Positions 52,484 through 64,000 of a stretch of DNA of 64,000 nucleotides are shown piece by piece; position 1 is the first letter of the stretch; every line of letters begins with the position of its first letter. The position numbers and the translations under genes are program-made. The notes beneath the pieces were generated by a model. The model was given only the letters and a program-made list of their open reading frames with translations, searched no databases and was not told the DNA's origin. This DNA is from Paenibacillus donghaensis. GTDB taxonomy: Bacteria > Bacillota > Bacilli > Paenibacillales > Paenibacillaceae. The DNA lies in contig NZ_CP021780.1 of the NCBI RefSeq assembly GCF_002192415.1, forward strand, positions 6,262,001 through 6,326,000, read 5' to 3'.

Positions 52484-53560
52484 TTACATTTGTCTGTCAA
52501 TAAGAACTTGCTTCTGCAGGCGCTTCAGTCCATCCTGAATGTTGCGGGCACGCACCTCCCCGATTCCGTCCACCTCATCCAGCTCAGCAATGCTTGCTGT
52601 CATCAGGTTAGGCAGCCTTTCGAAACGCTCCACCAAATTGTGAATGATTACATTGGGGAGCCGTGGAATTTTGTTCAATAACCGGTAGCCGCGCGGAGTT
52701 ACGATCTCTTCGGAAGCAACCGCCGTTGAAGAATGGCCCAGCAGGCGGGCAATATGATTATCGTCCATTAATTCATCATCGCTTGCCCGCTTGAGACCGG
52801 CGATAATTTCGCGGATCTTGTCCTCTTGCTCTTCTCTTGCATAGTCTCTGTACAGAAGCCACGCTTCTTCCTCGGTGTTTCCCACCAGTTCTTCCATCTG
52901 CATGCTGATCAAGCGTCCTTCATTGCCCAGTTCGTTGATATAGCGTTTAATTTCCATCTTAATGCGCAGCACCATTTCCACCCGCTGGATAACACCAACC
53001 ACCTCAGCCACCGTTACAATTCCCTCATATTCGGAGGCAGAAAGATTGGTCAGGCCCTGATTGAGCACGGCCTTGTACTTCTCGAGCGTCTGAATGGCCT
53101 GGTTGGCCTTCGCCAAGATGGCGCCGATCTCCTTAAGCGCATAACGGATCGAGCCCTGGTACAAGGTAATGATGTTGCGCCGCTGGGAGATGGAGACCAC
53201 CAGCTTGCCGGTCTGCTTCGCTACACGTTCCGCTGTCCGGTGGCGAATGCCTGTCTCAATGGAGGAGATGGAGGAGTCGGGAATCAGCTGCGTATTGGCG
53301 TACAGGATACGCTTCAGATCCTCACTCAGAATAATTGCCCCGTCCATCTTGGCCAGCTCATATAAATAATTGGGCGAAAAATCGCAGTTAATGGAGAAAC
53401 CGCCATCGACAACTTCCATCACTTCAGGACTGTATCCAACTACGATCAGCGCTCCGGTCTTGGCCCGCAGCACATTCTCCAACCCTTCGCGGAACGGGGT
53501 TCCCGGTGCCGCCAGCCTGAGCAGATCATTCATATTCTCTAATTGGTTATATTCCTTCAT
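52484..53560 (-). CDS. disA: DNA integrity scanning protein DisA (diadenylate cyclase)
   Basis: DisA (358 aa) synthesises c-di-AMP while scanning DNA and delays sporulation on damage. The DAC domain has Asp73-Gly74-Ala75 in KMDGAIIL and Arg106-His107-Arg108 in [12 protein letters not shown] helical spine follows, and the C-terminal HhH domain shows [20 protein letters not shown]. It is 13 bp after radA, as in Bacillus. Confidence 0.97.
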   Translation of the reverse strand: MKEYNQLENMNDLLRLAAPGTPFREGLENVLRAKTGALIVVGYSPEVMEVVDGGFSINCDFSPNYLYELAKMDGAIILSEDLKRILYANTQLIPDSSISSIETGIRHRTAERVAKQTGKLVVSISQRRNIITLYQGSIRYALKEIGAILAKANQAIQTLEKYKAVLNQGLTNLSASEYEGIVTVAEVVGVIQRVEMVLRIKMEIKRYINELGNEGRLISMQMEELVGNTEEEAWLLYRDYAREEQEDKIREIIAGLKRASDDELMDDNHIARLLGHSSTAVASEEIVTPRGYRLLNKIPRLPNVIIHNLVERFERLPNLMTASIAELDEVDGIGEVRARNIQDGLKRLQKQVLIDRQM

Positions 53561-53573
53561 CTGTATGTGCCCC

Positions 53574-54941
53574 CTAATCTAACGCGACCGATAGTGCATC
53601 TGCTACGGTACTGACGCCAATGATCTGGATATCCTGCGGATGTTTCCAGCCTTTCATACTCTTCTCCGGCATAATTACACGCCGAAAGCCAAGCTTCGCG
53701 GCTTCCTTGACGCGCGTCTCTGCGCGTGAGACGCCCCTCACTTCGCCCGTAAGCCCTACTTCACCGAAAAAAACATCGTAGGGTTTAGTCGATATATCAC
53801 GAAAGCTGGAGGCGATACTGACGGCTACCGCCAGATCAATCGCAGGCTCATCCAGCTTCACTCCTCCGGCCACGTTCAGGTAAGCATCCTGATTCTGCAG
53901 AAACATGCCCATCCGTTTCTCCAGTACAGCGATAATAAGCGCCATCCGCTGGTGATCCATCCCGGTGCACATCCGCCGGGGTGAAGGGAAATGCGTAGAG
54001 GCTATCAGTGCCTGCAACTCGACCAGCACCGGCCGGGTCCCCTCCATACTGGCAACTACTGCAGATCCGGCTACACCAAGCGGACGTTCCGAGAGGAACA
54101 GCTCAGAAGGATTCTCCACCTCGGTAAGCCCCAGCTCTCCCATCTCGAAAATACCGATTTCATTCGTGGAGCCGAAGCGGTTCTTCACCGCCCGCAGCAG
54201 CCGGTACGTATGATGCCGCTCACCTTCAAAGTATAGTACACAGTCAACCATATGCTCCAGCATGCGAGGACCGGCAATGGCGCCTTCCTTGGTCACATGC
54301 CCTACCAGTACCGTAGCGATCCCCCGGATCTTGGCAATCCGCATGAATCTTGTTGTACATTCCCGTACCTGTGTCACACTGCCCGGTGCACTGGTAACCT
54401 CAGGCATAAACACCGTCTGAATCGAGTCAATGACCAAGAATTGCGGTTTGATCTGATCAATCGCTTCTTCGATGCTCTCCATATTGGTCTCACACAGCAC
54501 ATACAGCTCTGCCGACAACGCCCCAAGACGGTCAGCACGCAGCTTGGTCTGCCTAACGGATTCCTCGCCTGAGATATAGAGCACCCTCAGCCCTTGAGTG
54601 GTTAGCGCGTGGGAGGTCTGCAGCAGCAGGGTGGACTTGCCGATTCCGGGATCTCCCCCCACCAGCACAAGCGATCCGGGCACGATGCCTCCGCCGAGCA
54701 CCCGATTCAGCTCACCGATGCCTGTCAAGATGCGAGGCTCCTTGTCACTTTCTATACTTATGATCGATTGTGCCTTTTCTTTACTATGAAAAATAGGGGC
54801 ATTCATTCCCTGGGTTTTGACGACGCTTTCCGTTTCCTCCACCATGGAGTTCCATTCCTGGCACCCCGGGCATTTGCCGAACCATTTGGGTGATTCGTAC
54901 CCGCATTCCGTGCAGAAAAATTTAGTTTTAGGTTTGGCCAT
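53574..54941 (-). CDS. radA: DNA repair protein RadA
   Basis: RadA (455 aa) is a RecA-like branch-migration helicase. An N-terminal zinc finger [18 protein letters not shown], Walker [15 protein letters not shown] near residue 95, the RadA KNRFG motif in [13 protein letters not shown] and a C-terminal Lon-like domain are present. It is upstream of disA, whose activity it inhibits in Bacillus (established knowledge). Confidence 0.97.
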   Translation of the reverse strand: MAKPKTKFFCTECGYESPKWFGKCPGCQEWNSMVEETESVVKTQGMNAPIFHSKEKAQSIISIESDKEPRILTGIGELNRVLGGGIVPGSLVLVGGDPGIGKSTLLLQTSHALTTQGLRVLYISGEESVRQTKLRADRLGALSAELYVLCETNMESIEEAIDQIKPQFLVIDSIQTVFMPEVTSAPGSVTQVRECTTRFMRIAKIRGIATVLVGHVTKEGAIAGPRMLEHMVDCVLYFEGERHHTYRLLRAVKNRFGSTNEIGIFEMGELGLTEVENPSELFLSERPLGVAGSAVVASMEGTRPVLVELQALIASTHFPSPRRMCTGMDHQRMALIIAVLEKRMGMFLQNQDAYLNVAGGVKLDEPAIDLAVAVSIASSFRDISTKPYDVFFGEVGLTGEVRGVSRAETRVKEAAKLGFRRVIMPEKSMKGWKHPQDIQIIGVSTVADALSVALD

Positions 54942-55108
54942 GTGCTCTCCTAACTGTCTGAACTTCTAAAATTGCGGATATTTTTGTCCTAATCAAAGTT
55001 TACCATTTCTGCCCCTTTTACGAAAGGCCATTAAGAACTGGATTTACAGTTCGTACACTTACGCACCTGAAATGCAATGCAAATAACCATTGTTTCGCAC
55101 TATGGAAC

Positions 55109-55153
55109 AAAAAAAGCTTCCGTTCCTCTACATGAAGGAACGGAAGCTTTTTA
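55109..55153 (-). terminator. Terminator after clpC
   Basis: AAAAAGCTTCCGTTCC pairs with GGAACGGAAGCTTTTT around CTTCATGTAGA-like loop, with T-runs on both sides. It ends the ctsR-mcsA-mcsB-clpC transcript before radA. Confidence 0.85.
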
Positions 55154-55154
55154 T

Positions 55155-55203
55155 CTTAAAATATAAGAATTTATAGGTTTTACGCTATAAAGTTTCTTCT
55201 TGG
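55155..55203. repeat. AT-rich hairpin element, copy C
   Basis: On the minus strand AAGAAGAAACTTTATAG pairs with CTATAAATTCTT around GCGTAAAAC. The right arm matches copy A (51577-51630). It lies between a short hairpin over the clpC stop (GAAGCT-GAATA-AGCTTC) and the terminator at 55109-55153. Confidence 0.55.
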
Positions 55204-55209
55204 TGAAGC

Positions 55210-57678
55210 TTATTCAGCTTCGACTTCTTTTTCCAGAGATACCGGGTCTGGGGCAGCCACCTTAGTTACCACAAGCTCTCCGTTAACCTGGTCGATATTC
55301 AGGGAGTCGCCCTTCTGAATATTGCCTTTAAGCAATTCTTCAGACAGACGGTCTTCAATATGCTTCTGAATGGCCCGGCGCAGCGGACGTGCACCGAAGG
55401 CTGGGTCATAGCCTTCTTTGGCCAGGAACGCTTTGGCTTCATCAGTAAGCACGAAGTCAACATCATGCTCACGTAGCCGTTTGCGCAGATCATCCGACAT
55501 TAAGGTGACGATCTCGGCAATATGCTTCTCATCCAGCGAGTGGAAAACAATGATCTCGTCGATCCGGTTAAGGAACTCTGGGCGGAAGCTCTTCTTCAGC
55601 TCTTCCATAACCTTGCCCTTCATATTGCCATAGTCCGCACCCGCATCCTGAACAGCGGTGAAGCCCAGTGTCGAGTTCTTGCGGATCGCTTGTGCACCCA
55701 CATTGGAGGTCAGAATGATCAGCGTGTTGCGGAAATCGACTACCCGGCCTTTCGAATCGGTCAGACGACCGTCTTCCAGCACCTGCAGCAGAATGTTGAA
55801 GACTTCCGGGTGGGCTTTCTCGATTTCGTCCAGCAGCACCACGGAATATGGCTTGCGGCGTACCTTCTCGGTCAATTGTCCGCCTTCTTCATAGCCGACA
55901 TATCCCGGAGGCGCACCGACCAGACGGGACGTGGAGTGCTTCTCCATGTATTCCGACATATCAATCCGGATCACGGCATTCTCATCGCCGAACATCGCTT
56001 CTGCCAACGCACGGGCCAGCTCGGTTTTACCTACACCGGTAGGACCAAGGAAGATAAAGGAGCCCATCGGACGTTTCGGGTCCTTTAGTCCTGCACGTGC
56101 CCGGCGCAGCGCCCGGCTGACAGCCTTGACGGCCTCATCCTGGCCAATTACGCGTTCATGCAGAATGGATTCCATGTTCAGCAGTCGGTCTGTCTCCTCT
56201 TCCTTCAGCTTGCTGACAGGAATGCCGGTCCAGCTGGCTACAACCTGGGCGATATCCTCAGGCGTAACCTCGGAGTCAGTACGGCCTTGCTTCTCTTTCC
56301 ATTGGTTCTTGGTAGTGTCCAGTTCCTCACGGATCTTCTGCTCGGTATCGCGCAGCGCCGCTGCCTTCTCGAATTCCTGGCTCTGTACAGCCGAATCCTT
56401 CTCCTTGCGGATATCATCCAGACGCATTTCCAGTTCCTTCAGGTTGGGCGGAATCGTATATGAATTCAATCTTACCTTGGAGCCGGCTTCGTCAATCAGA
56501 TCGATCGCTTTGTCCGGCAGGAAGCGGTCAGGAATGTAACGATCCGACAGCTTCACAGCTTCATGGATCGCTTCATCCGTAATCTTCACACGGTGATGGG
56601 CTTCATACCGGTCACGCAGACCGAAGAGAATCTGTACGGCTTCCTCCGGTGAAGGCTGATCCACTGTAATCGGCTGGAAGCGGCGCTCCAGCGCGGCGTC
56701 TTTCTCGATGTATTTGCGGTATTCGTCCAAGGTTGTTGCCCCGATGCACTGCAGCTCTCCACGGGCCAGTGCGGGCTTTAGAATGTTGGAGGCATCAATT
56801 GCGCCTTCCGCACCGCCTGCACCAATCAAGGTGTGCAGCTCATCGATGAAGAGAATAATATTTCCTGCCTGGCGAATCTCATCCATAATTTTCTTGAGAC
56901 GGTCTTCGAATTCACCACGGTATTTCGTACCGGCAACAACAGAACCCATGTCCAGAGTCATTACACGTTTATCGCGCAGCGTCTCGGGGATCTCGTTGTT
57001 GATGATTTTCTGGGCAAGTCCTTCGGCGATCGCCGTTTTACCTACACCGGGTTCGCCGATCAGCACCGGATTGTTCTTCGTCCGGCGGCTCAGCACCTGA
57101 ATTACGCGCTCAATTTCCTTGCTGCGCCCAATAACAGGGTCCAGGTTGCCGTCCTTCGCATAAGCGGTCAGATCGCGGGCCAGTCCATCCAGCGTTGGCG
57201 TACTGACGTTCGCCGGTGTACCACTGTGGCTGGAAGCCGCCTCGCTGCTGCCCAGGAGCTGCAGTACCTGCTGGCGCGCCTTATTGAGGCTGATGCCGAG
57301 GTTGTTCAGCACACGTGCCGCTACCCCTTCACCTTCACGGATAAGTCCAAGCAGGATGTGCTCTGTGCCGACATACGTATGGCCCAGCTTGCGGGCTTCG
57401 TCCATCGACAGCTCGATGACTTTTTTGGCGCGAGGAGTATACGCTATGTTCGTTGGCTGCTCCTGGCCTCTGCCGATCAGTGTTTCCACTTCATCCTGAA
57501 TCTTCTCCAGACCCAGTCCCAAACCGATTAAAGCTTTGGCGGCAATGCCGTCCCCTTCACGAATAAGTCCGAGCAAAATATGTTCAGTGCCGATATTGTT
57601 GTGTCCTAGACGAACTGCTTCTTCCTGCGCCAGTGCCAACACCTTCTGTGCACGTTCCGTAAATCTTCCAAACATCAT
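55210..57678 (-). CDS. clpC: ATP-dependent Clp protease ATP-binding subunit ClpC
   Basis: ClpC (822 aa) is a Hsp100 unfoldase that feeds ClpP and degrades arginine-phosphorylated proteins with McsB. The two N-terminal repeats begin [20 protein letters not shown] and [20 protein letters not shown]. Walker A motifs are [15 protein letters not shown] and [16 protein letters not shown]; a UVR-like middle domain ([19 protein letters not shown]) binds adaptors. It is the last gene of the CtsR regulon operon. The MMFGRF start follows GGAGGTGCAGGAGAT. Confidence 0.98.
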   Translation of the reverse strand: MMFGRFTERAQKVLALAQEEAVRLGHNNIGTEHILLGLIREGDGIAAKALIGLGLGLEKIQDEVETLIGRGQEQPTNIAYTPRAKKVIELSMDEARKLGHTYVGTEHILLGLIREGEGVAARVLNNLGISLNKARQQVLQLLGSSEAASSHSGTPANVSTPTLDGLARDLTAYAKDGNLDPVIGRSKEIERVIQVLSRRTKNNPVLIGEPGVGKTAIAEGLAQKIINNEIPETLRDKRVMTLDMGSVVAGTKYRGEFEDRLKKIMDEIRQAGNIILFIDELHTLIGAGGAEGAIDASNILKPALARGELQCIGATTLDEYRKYIEKDAALERRFQPITVDQPSPEEAVQILFGLRDRYEAHHRVKITDEAIHEAVKLSDRYIPDRFLPDKAIDLIDEAGSKVRLNSYTIPPNLKELEMRLDDIRKEKDSAVQSQEFEKAAALRDTEQKIREELDTTKNQWKEKQGRTDSEVTPEDIAQVVASWTGIPVSKLKEEETDRLLNMESILHERVIGQDEAVKAVSRALRRARAGLKDPKRPMGSFIFLGPTGVGKTELARALAEAMFGDENAVIRIDMSEYMEKHSTSRLVGAPPGYVGYEEGGQLTEKVRRKPYSVVLLDEIEKAHPEVFNILLQVLEDGRLTDSKGRVVDFRNTLIILTSNVGAQAIRKNSTLGFTAVQDAGADYGNMKGKVMEELKKSFRPEFLNRIDEIIVFHSLDEKHIAEIVTLMSDDLRKRLREHDVDFVLTDEAKAFLAKEGYDPAFGARPLRRAIQKHIEDRLSEELLKGNIQKGDSLNIDQVNGELVVTKVAAPDPVSLEKEVEAE

Positions 57679-57714
57679 ATCTCCTGCACCTCCATGAATA
57701 ATAGATATCTATAG

Positions 57715-58779
57715 TTAATGTTGTGATCCCAAAGTTTCCCGGAGCAGCTTTGCCCGGTACATATCGCGTTCAGTGGCTGTCATCTCGTCACCGAACATTT
57801 TCTGCAGAAATCCTGGCTGTGTCTTCACATTCAGTTCATTCAGCACGGAAATCGATGGCCCCTCTAGAATGCCAAGGTCTACCCCCAGCCTTACATCGGA
57901 CAGCCGCTGTGCCGACTCCTTCAGCTCCATCAGCGCCGCATACGACAATATTCCGTAGGAGCGCTTCACGCGGTCGGTAATCCGCAGGGCCGAATCGGAA
58001 AGCAGCCGTTCTCTTGCATTGCGTTCATGCTCAATGATCTGGGTGACTACACTATGCAGATTCTCGATAATCTCACTCTCGGTCTGGCCCAGCGTAATCT
58101 GGTTGGAAATCTGAAAGATATTCCCCACTGCTTCGCTGCCTTCCCCGTAAATTCCTCTAACGGTCAGCCCCACCTGATTCACAGCGGACAGAATCCGGTT
58201 GATCTGATGGGTCATCACCAGCGCCGGCAGATGAACCATTACGGATGCCCTCAGCCCTGTGCCCACATTGGTGGGACAGCTGGTGAGATAACCGCGCTTA
58301 TCGTCAAAAGCATAATTGACTGCAGCCTCAAAGATGTCATCAATTGCAGTAGCGCGTTGCCATGCTTCCCGGACCTGCAGCCCCGGGTACAGACACTGGA
58401 TGCGGAGGTGGTCCTCCTCATTGATCATAATGCTGACGGACTCATCATCATTCAGCACCACAGCACCACCGCGTGAATCGTTAGCCAGATTAGGACTGAT
58501 GAGATGCTTCTCGACCAGTACCTTTTTGTCCAGCTCCTCCAGATCTTCAAGCTTCAGCAGTTCGAAAACGCCAAATCCAGTATCCGTTCCCTTATTGAAT
58601 ACGGGAGCCAGCTGCTTCAGCACCTCTTCGGCCTGCGCATGGGAAGCCAGCATGGGAAAAGGTAGCTGCTGCAAATTACGGGCGATTCGCATCCGGCTGC
58701 TAAGTACAATTTCACAGTGGCTGCCGCCGGAACGCATCCAATCGCTGAGGGCTTGTTCGGTAAACCGGAGACTTGACAT
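57715..58779 (-). CDS. mcsB: Protein-arginine kinase McsB
   Basis: McsB (354 aa) phosphorylates arginine residues and marks proteins for ClpCP. The phosphagen-kinase-like catalytic region shows IVLSSRMRIARNLQQLPFPM, CPTNVGTGLRASVMVHLPAL and RGIYGEGSEAVGNIFQISNQ. It lies between mcsA and clpC in the stress operon. Confidence 0.97.
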   Translation of the reverse strand: MSSLRFTEQALSDWMRSGGSHCEIVLSSRMRIARNLQQLPFPMLASHAQAEEVLKQLAPVFNKGTDTGFGVFELLKLEDLEELDKKVLVEKHLISPNLANDSRGGAVVLNDDESVSIMINEEDHLRIQCLYPGLQVREAWQRATAIDDIFEAAVNYAFDDKRGYLTSCPTNVGTGLRASVMVHLPALVMTHQINRILSAVNQVGLTVRGIYGEGSEAVGNIFQISNQITLGQTESEIIENLHSVVTQIIEHERNARERLLSDSALRITDRVKRSYGILSYAALMELKESAQRLSDVRLGVDLGILEGPSISVLNELNVKTQPGFLQKMFGDEMTATERDMYRAKLLRETLGSQH

Positions 58780-58807
58780 GTCGTATCCCCCTTATATATC
58801 AAAGACT

Positions 58808-59332
58808 TTACTCTTGTGTAATTTCTTTTTCAAGTCGGCGGATCTGATCCCGCAGACCTGCTGCGGTTTCGAACTCTTCCTGAGAGATGCTCTGCTGAAG
58901 ATCCTGCTTCAGCTCCTCAATTTGCCGCTTGAACATGATCTTCGCTCCCGCACGTTTGGGAAGCTTGCCTACATGGGATGTGCTGCCATGCACCCGCTTG
59001 AACAGCGGATCAAGCGCACTGTTGAAATAGTTGTAGCACGAGCTGCAGCCGAACCGGCCCAGCTTGCTGAACTGCGAATAAGTCATTCCACAGTTGTCAC
59101 AGCGCAAGCTCTGCGTATTCTTGGTGGCGGCTGTCTTCTCCTTGCCGGCTCCTTCCAGATCAAGCAGACCGGACAGCAGGCTGTGGATGGAGAAGCCACC
59201 GGACGTTCCGGGGAGTACCTCCCCTTTCTCACGCGCACAGCTTTCGCAGATGTGAAACTCAGTCTTTTCTCCACTGACGATCTTGGTGAAATGAAGTGTT
59301 GCGGGTTTGACGCCGCATTCCTGGCATAACAT
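58808..59332 (-). CDS. mcsA: Activator of McsB, McsA
   Basis: McsA (174 aa) is a zinc protein that activates McsB. It has C-x2-C pairs in MLCQECGVKPATLHF, CESCAREKG, CDNCGMTYSQF and CSSCYNYF, and a C-terminal UVR motif (EEFETAAGLRDQIRRLEKEI). ATG 59332 with GGGAGGG upstream is used; an earlier in-frame TTG at 59362 is unlikely. Confidence 0.96.
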   Translation of the reverse strand: MLCQECGVKPATLHFTKIVSGEKTEFHICESCAREKGEVLPGTSGGFSIHSLLSGLLDLEGAGKEKTAATKNTQSLRCDNCGMTYSQFSKLGRFGCSSCYNYFNSALDPLFKRVHGSTSHVGKLPKRAGAKIMFKRQIEELKQDLQQSISQEEFETAAGLRDQIRRLEKEITQE

Positions 59333-59362
59333 AAACGTCAGGCCCTCCCTTATCGTTGACAA

Positions 59363-59827
59363 TTATTTGCCTAACAAAGAGATTAACATAGCCTTCATGA
59401 TCTTGGCACGAATCTCATCCCGGTACGGAAGATTAACCGCAAGGCATTCCCGGGAAACTGCGGAACGCATGAGACACGCTTCACGTTTGGTGAGAAACAG
59501 AGCTTCCTCCAGCTGATAAATCAGCCCGTCGGCAGCATTCTGATCAATCCCGCTGCCTATCGTATGATTCAGGTGCACATGGAGCGCCACGTTCTGGGGC
59601 AATTCAAACCGTTGAATTCGGATGTAGCCGCCGCCGCCGCGCTTGCTTTCCACTATATAGCCCTTCTCCAGAGTGAAGCGTGTACTAATTACATAATTAA
59701 TCTGTGACGGTACGCATGAGAACTGGTCCGCCAGGTCATTCCGCTGGATTTCCACCGTACCTTCGGGACTTTCATGCAAAATATTCTTCAGATATTGTTC
59801 AATAATATCGGAGATATTGCGCATCAC
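59363..59827 (-). CDS. ctsR: Transcriptional repressor CtsR
   Basis: CtsR (154 aa) represses class III heat-shock genes and senses heat through a glycine-rich loop. ISDIIEQYLKNILHESPEGT and the winged HTH QFSCVPSQINYVISTRFTLE with ESKRGGGGYIRI are characteristic; the four-glycine thermosensor is intact. It leads the operon and has a CtsR operator just upstream. Confidence 0.97.
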   Translation of the reverse strand: MMRNISDIIEQYLKNILHESPEGTVEIQRNDLADQFSCVPSQINYVISTRFTLEKGYIVESKRGGGGYIRIQRFELPQNVALHVHLNHTIGSGIDQNAADGLIYQLEEALFLTKREACLMRSAVSRECLAVNLPYRDEIRAKIMKAMLISLLGK

Positions 59828-60007
59828 TCATCCTCCAGTATTCAAAGCATTATCATGCCGCTTACGGGTGATTTCTAACAAAATTTAACCTGCGTCCAGG
59901 CAGCGAATCTACATAGCGGCAGTCAACCACTATCCAAATTGCCTTAATCCTGATGCTGGAATGACCTAAATCCGTCAAGAATTGCCCCGATAAGCTTTTC
60001 GTTAGAC

Positions 60008-60059
60008 TTTGACTTTCTTTGACTTTTTAACATTATACCATATTCTCACTGAATGCCAA
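60008..60059 (-). promoter_or_regulatory. Promoter and CtsR operator of ctsR-mcsA-mcsB-clpC
   Basis: Minus-strand TTGGCA (60059-60054), 16-bp spacer, perfect TATAAT (60037-60032). The CtsR heptad repeat AGTCAAA-GAA-AGTCAAA lies at 60024-60008, over the expected transcription start, so CtsR binding would block polymerase. Confidence 0.88.
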
Positions 60060-60101
60060 GTGGGCAGTATTATTTTTTACGTATTGGAGCCAATGTATTC
60101 T

Positions 60102-61274
60102 TTAGAAAAAATCAAACAATGCCGTCTGGGCAGGCAGTACAGCCTCTTCCAGCCATTCGATTGCAGCCTCAGTACCGTTTAGCAGACCGAAGCGGGCCAA
60201 CTCACTCGGGCGTTTATACCCAAGCAGCAGCACAGTTAATGTCCCTATACTGCATGTCAGCTCAGCCGTGTTGTCTTCCCCTTTTATTTGATTCAGCTGG
60301 GACTCCCCCTCCGCAGACACGTTCCATTCCCATAACCCGTTGTTCCAAGGAGCCTCATGATCTTCTATATAAAAGGTCTTCCTGCTTATTACCCCTTGTG
60401 CCCTTAGTTTGTAACGTTCCAATAAAGCTTGGGCATTAACGATCCGGGCCATGAAATAGGGATAATTCTCCTGGGCGATCCGGGGATCAGGCAGCAGATA
60501 AGGCAGCATGTCGTCAGCAGGCACCAGCTTGAGCGAAGCACTCGTTACCATCGAATCGTGGTTGGCCAAAAAAGTCCACAGTCCCTGCCGTGCCTGCTCG
60601 TTCAGATAAATGAATTCATCGATACGGAGCACCTTGTTTTCTATTTTATAGATCACATAGCCCTTAGGTTCACCCGATATGGAATAAAATACGGCTTGAT
60701 GCCAATCCTCATTCAGAATGGAGTGCTCCCACCAATCGCGGTCCCGCTTCAGCGTACCGTTATAGTTGGCCGCAAATTGCTGATAGAGCCTGTCCAGCGT
60801 CTCCACAGTATCGACATCACGTTTTACAACGCCCTCTATCTCCACTTTTTTGGGAAAGTTGCTCACAGGAATGGTGTATTTCTTATATTCACAGAAGACT
60901 TCCCAACCAAATCTGCGGTAAAAAGGGATCAAAAACGGATGCAGCAGGGAAATGGCATGCCCAGCCTCATTCATGGTCTGCAGGGTGTGTGTCAGCAGTT
61001 TGGAGACCAGCCCTTGTCTGCGGTTCTCTGGCCAGGTGGCTACTCCGGCAATCCCTCCCATAGATACCGGTTGTCCCTGTATGTATATTTGCAAGGGGAG
61101 TATAGTTAATTTGGCACCCAATGCTTCCTGATCAAAAATCCCCCATATCCGGTCCGGTTTAAATCTCTGCTTAGCCTTCAATCGATCTTCATCAGACAGC
61201 TTGTACTGAAATGCATACTCAGACAAGCTAACGCTAACGTCGAATTCTTCCTCTTTCAGTTGCCTGATCTCCAT
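60102..61274 (-). CDS. GNAT-family N-acetyltransferase (Eis-like)
   Basis: A 390-aa acetyltransferase. The GNAT core is in the first half: MGGIAGVATWPENRRQGLVS holds the acetyl-CoA loop (ENRRQGLVSKLL), followed by LLHPFLIPFYRRFGWEVFCE. The rest resembles the second GNAT-like and the SCP2-like C-terminal regions of Eis proteins (KGEDNTAELTCSIGTLTVLL). Eis enzymes acetylate amines, including some aminoglycosides, but the substrate here is unknown. The start is ATG 61274 with GAGGTG 8 nt upstream; ATG 61277 is adjacent. Confidence 0.85.
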   Translation of the reverse strand: MEIRQLKEEEFDVSVSLSEYAFQYKLSDEDRLKAKQRFKPDRIWGIFDQEALGAKLTILPLQIYIQGQPVSMGGIAGVATWPENRRQGLVSKLLTHTLQTMNEAGHAISLLHPFLIPFYRRFGWEVFCEYKKYTIPVSNFPKKVEIEGVVKRDVDTVETLDRLYQQFAANYNGTLKRDRDWWEHSILNEDWHQAVFYSISGEPKGYVIYKIENKVLRIDEFIYLNEQARQGLWTFLANHDSMVTSASLKLVPADDMLPYLLPDPRIAQENYPYFMARIVNAQALLERYKLRAQGVISRKTFYIEDHEAPWNNGLWEWNVSAEGESQLNQIKGEDNTAELTCSIGTLTVLLLGYKRPSELARFGLLNGTEAAIEWLEEAVLPAQTALFDFF

Positions 61275-61312
61275 CATATTCACCTCATTCATTGAATTAT
61301 ATTCTTTAAGAG

Positions 61313-61320
61313 AGTATACC
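61313..61320 (-). promoter_or_regulatory. Candidate extended -10 promoter of the acetyltransferase gene
   Basis: Minus-strand TTGGTATACT, giving TGn-TATACT about 40 bp before the ATG, without a clear -35. Confidence 0.45.
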
Positions 61321-61375
61321 AAGCTACCCCTGCCTAACGCTAATCCAAAAAAGCAGCCGATCATATCCAGTAAAG

Positions 61376-61623
61376 TTATCAACAGCTTACACACAGATAA
61401 CTCAGTTGTTCATAGTTAAAATCGACGTCAACAAAAGTTATCCACTGTTTTCAATTATTTATCCACATATCCCGGAAAATATCCACAAAATCAGTGTATT
61501 ACTCCACCTTTTCTTGACATATCTAATTCATTGTGTATAAAACAGGCTTGAAGAAAGCTGAAATATCCGCATATCCTGTAATTTGTTTATAACTTTTCTG
61601 TACATTTTCACGAACTATCCACA
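61376..61623. other. Cluster of DnaA-box-like sequences
   Basis: Within 250 bp of AT-rich non-coding DNA: TTATCAACA (61376-61384), TTATCCACT (61438-61446), perfect TTATCCACA (61459-61467), ATATCCACA (61479-61487), TTATACACA on the minus strand (61540-61532) and CTATCCACA (61615-61623). It lies between the rrn terminator and the acetyltransferase gene. Confidence 0.6.
61514..61541 (+). promoter_or_regulatory. Candidate plus-strand promoter inside the DnaA-box cluster
   Basis: Perfect TTGACA (61514-61519), 16-bp spacer, TATAAA (61536-61541). The -10 overlaps a minus-strand DnaA box (TGTGTATAA). No gene follows on the plus strand before the rrn terminator. Confidence 0.4.
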
Positions 61624-61647
61624 GGATCTCCACAGGCTGCACAACGC

Positions 61648-61680
61648 AAAAAAACCACTGTTGAGTGATCAACAGTGGTC
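61648..61680 (-). terminator. Terminator of the rRNA operon
   Basis: Minus-strand CCACTGTTGA-TCAC-TCAACAGTGG followed by seven T residues, directly after 5S rRNA. Confidence 0.92.
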
Positions 61681-61687
61681 TTCATGT

Positions 61688-61804
61688 GCTTGGCGGCGTC
61701 CTACTCTCCCAGGACCCTTCGGTCCAAGTACCATCGGCGCTGGAGGGCTTAACGGTCGTGTTCGGGATGGGTACGCGTGGAACCCCTCCGCTATCGCCAC
61801 CAAA
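61688..61804 (-). rRNA. rrf: 5S ribosomal RNA
   Basis: Minus-strand sequence begins TTTGGTGGCGATAGCGGAGG, contains CCGAACACGACCGTTAAGCC and AGCGCCGATGGTACTTGG and ends GAGAGTAGGACGCCGCCAAG, a typical Bacillota 5S of about 117 nt. It lies 135 bp after 23S and is followed by the operon terminator. No tRNA genes are seen around it. Confidence 0.96.
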
Positions 61805-61939
61805 CGGGTTTTTTCCGCTCGTGCTACTCCCCGAATTCCTTCAGGAAAATAACCGACTACAGAAAAGACATGCACCTTAAAATCTTTCAGGCTTAATCGC
61901 CTGAAAACTGAATCCGAAACAAATCTGCGTTTTAAGATG

Positions 61940-64000
<2,061 letters not shown>

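Noticed and set aside
61376..61623. Chromosomal origin (oriC)
   Set aside because: DnaA boxes are clustered, but dnaA and dnaN are not adjacent and gene order places this region some distance from the origin; reported as a DnaA-box cluster instead.

Overview
The window is a stretch of low-to-moderate GC Gram-positive (Bacillota) chromosome, most probably from a Paenibacillus-like spore former. The case rests on a sporulation sigma factor (sigH), the CtsR-McsA-McsB-ClpC stress operon, disA, a T-box leader before cysE-cysS, zinc-type S14, L33 and L36, a Zn-finger adenylate kinase, strong AGGAGG ribosome sites and frequent TTG/GTG starts. Almost every gene is on the minus strand. Read right to left, the order follows the origin-proximal region of Bacillus subtilis: rrn - ctsR-mcsA-mcsB-clpC - radA-disA - PIN/TRAM - ispD-ispF - gltX - cysE-cysS-mrnC-rlmB-rae1 - sigH - rpmG-secE-nusG - rplKAJL - methyltransferase - rpoBC - L7Ae-rpsL-rpsG-fusA-tuf - S10/spc/alpha operons - truA-rplM-rpsI.

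Region by region: 1-4761 is accessory, with a truncated sulfatase, two sugar ABC permeases, a lipoprotein binding protein and a divergent AraC-type regulator. 5158-22704 holds rpsI and rplM, truA and the ribosomal superoperon from rplQ back to rpsJ, with secY, adk, map, infA and rpoA embedded. 22734-24734 is an insertion between the S10 operon and tuf: a four-cysteine FNR-type regulator, a V4R-domain protein and a cupin around two FNR/CRP-type palindromes. 24769-37388 carries tuf, fusA, rpsG, rpsL, an L7Ae protein, rpoC and rpoB. 37389-41490 holds a methyltransferase, the stalk and L1/L11 genes, nusG, secE and rpmG. 41813-50901 holds sigH, RNA-maturation enzymes, Cys and Glu tRNA charging, cysteine synthesis and two MEP isoprenoid enzymes. 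51115-59827 has a small unknown gene, pssA, disA, radA and the clpC operon. 60102-61274 is a GNAT acetyltransferase, and 61688-64000 is 5S and the 3' two thirds of 23S rRNA.

The core genes together supply the translation and transcription machinery, protein export (SecY, SecE), N-terminal maturation (Map) and rRNA processing. Regulatory sites readable from the sequence include promoters of rplM, rpsJ, rplJ, rpoB, sigH and ctsR, a CtsR operator, the L10 leader attenuator and a Cys T-box. The most unusual observations are a 134-nt hairpin insertion at the helix-45 position of 23S rRNA, an FNR-type regulator with a matching box exactly at -41.5 of a predicted promoter, a 47-codon leader ORF overlapping a terminator-like hairpin just before rpoB, a three-copy AT-rich hairpin family flanked by GC hairpins, a DnaA-box cluster next to the rrn terminator, and Arg56 in ribosomal protein S12. 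No tRNA, insertion sequence, prophage or CRISPR array was seen.
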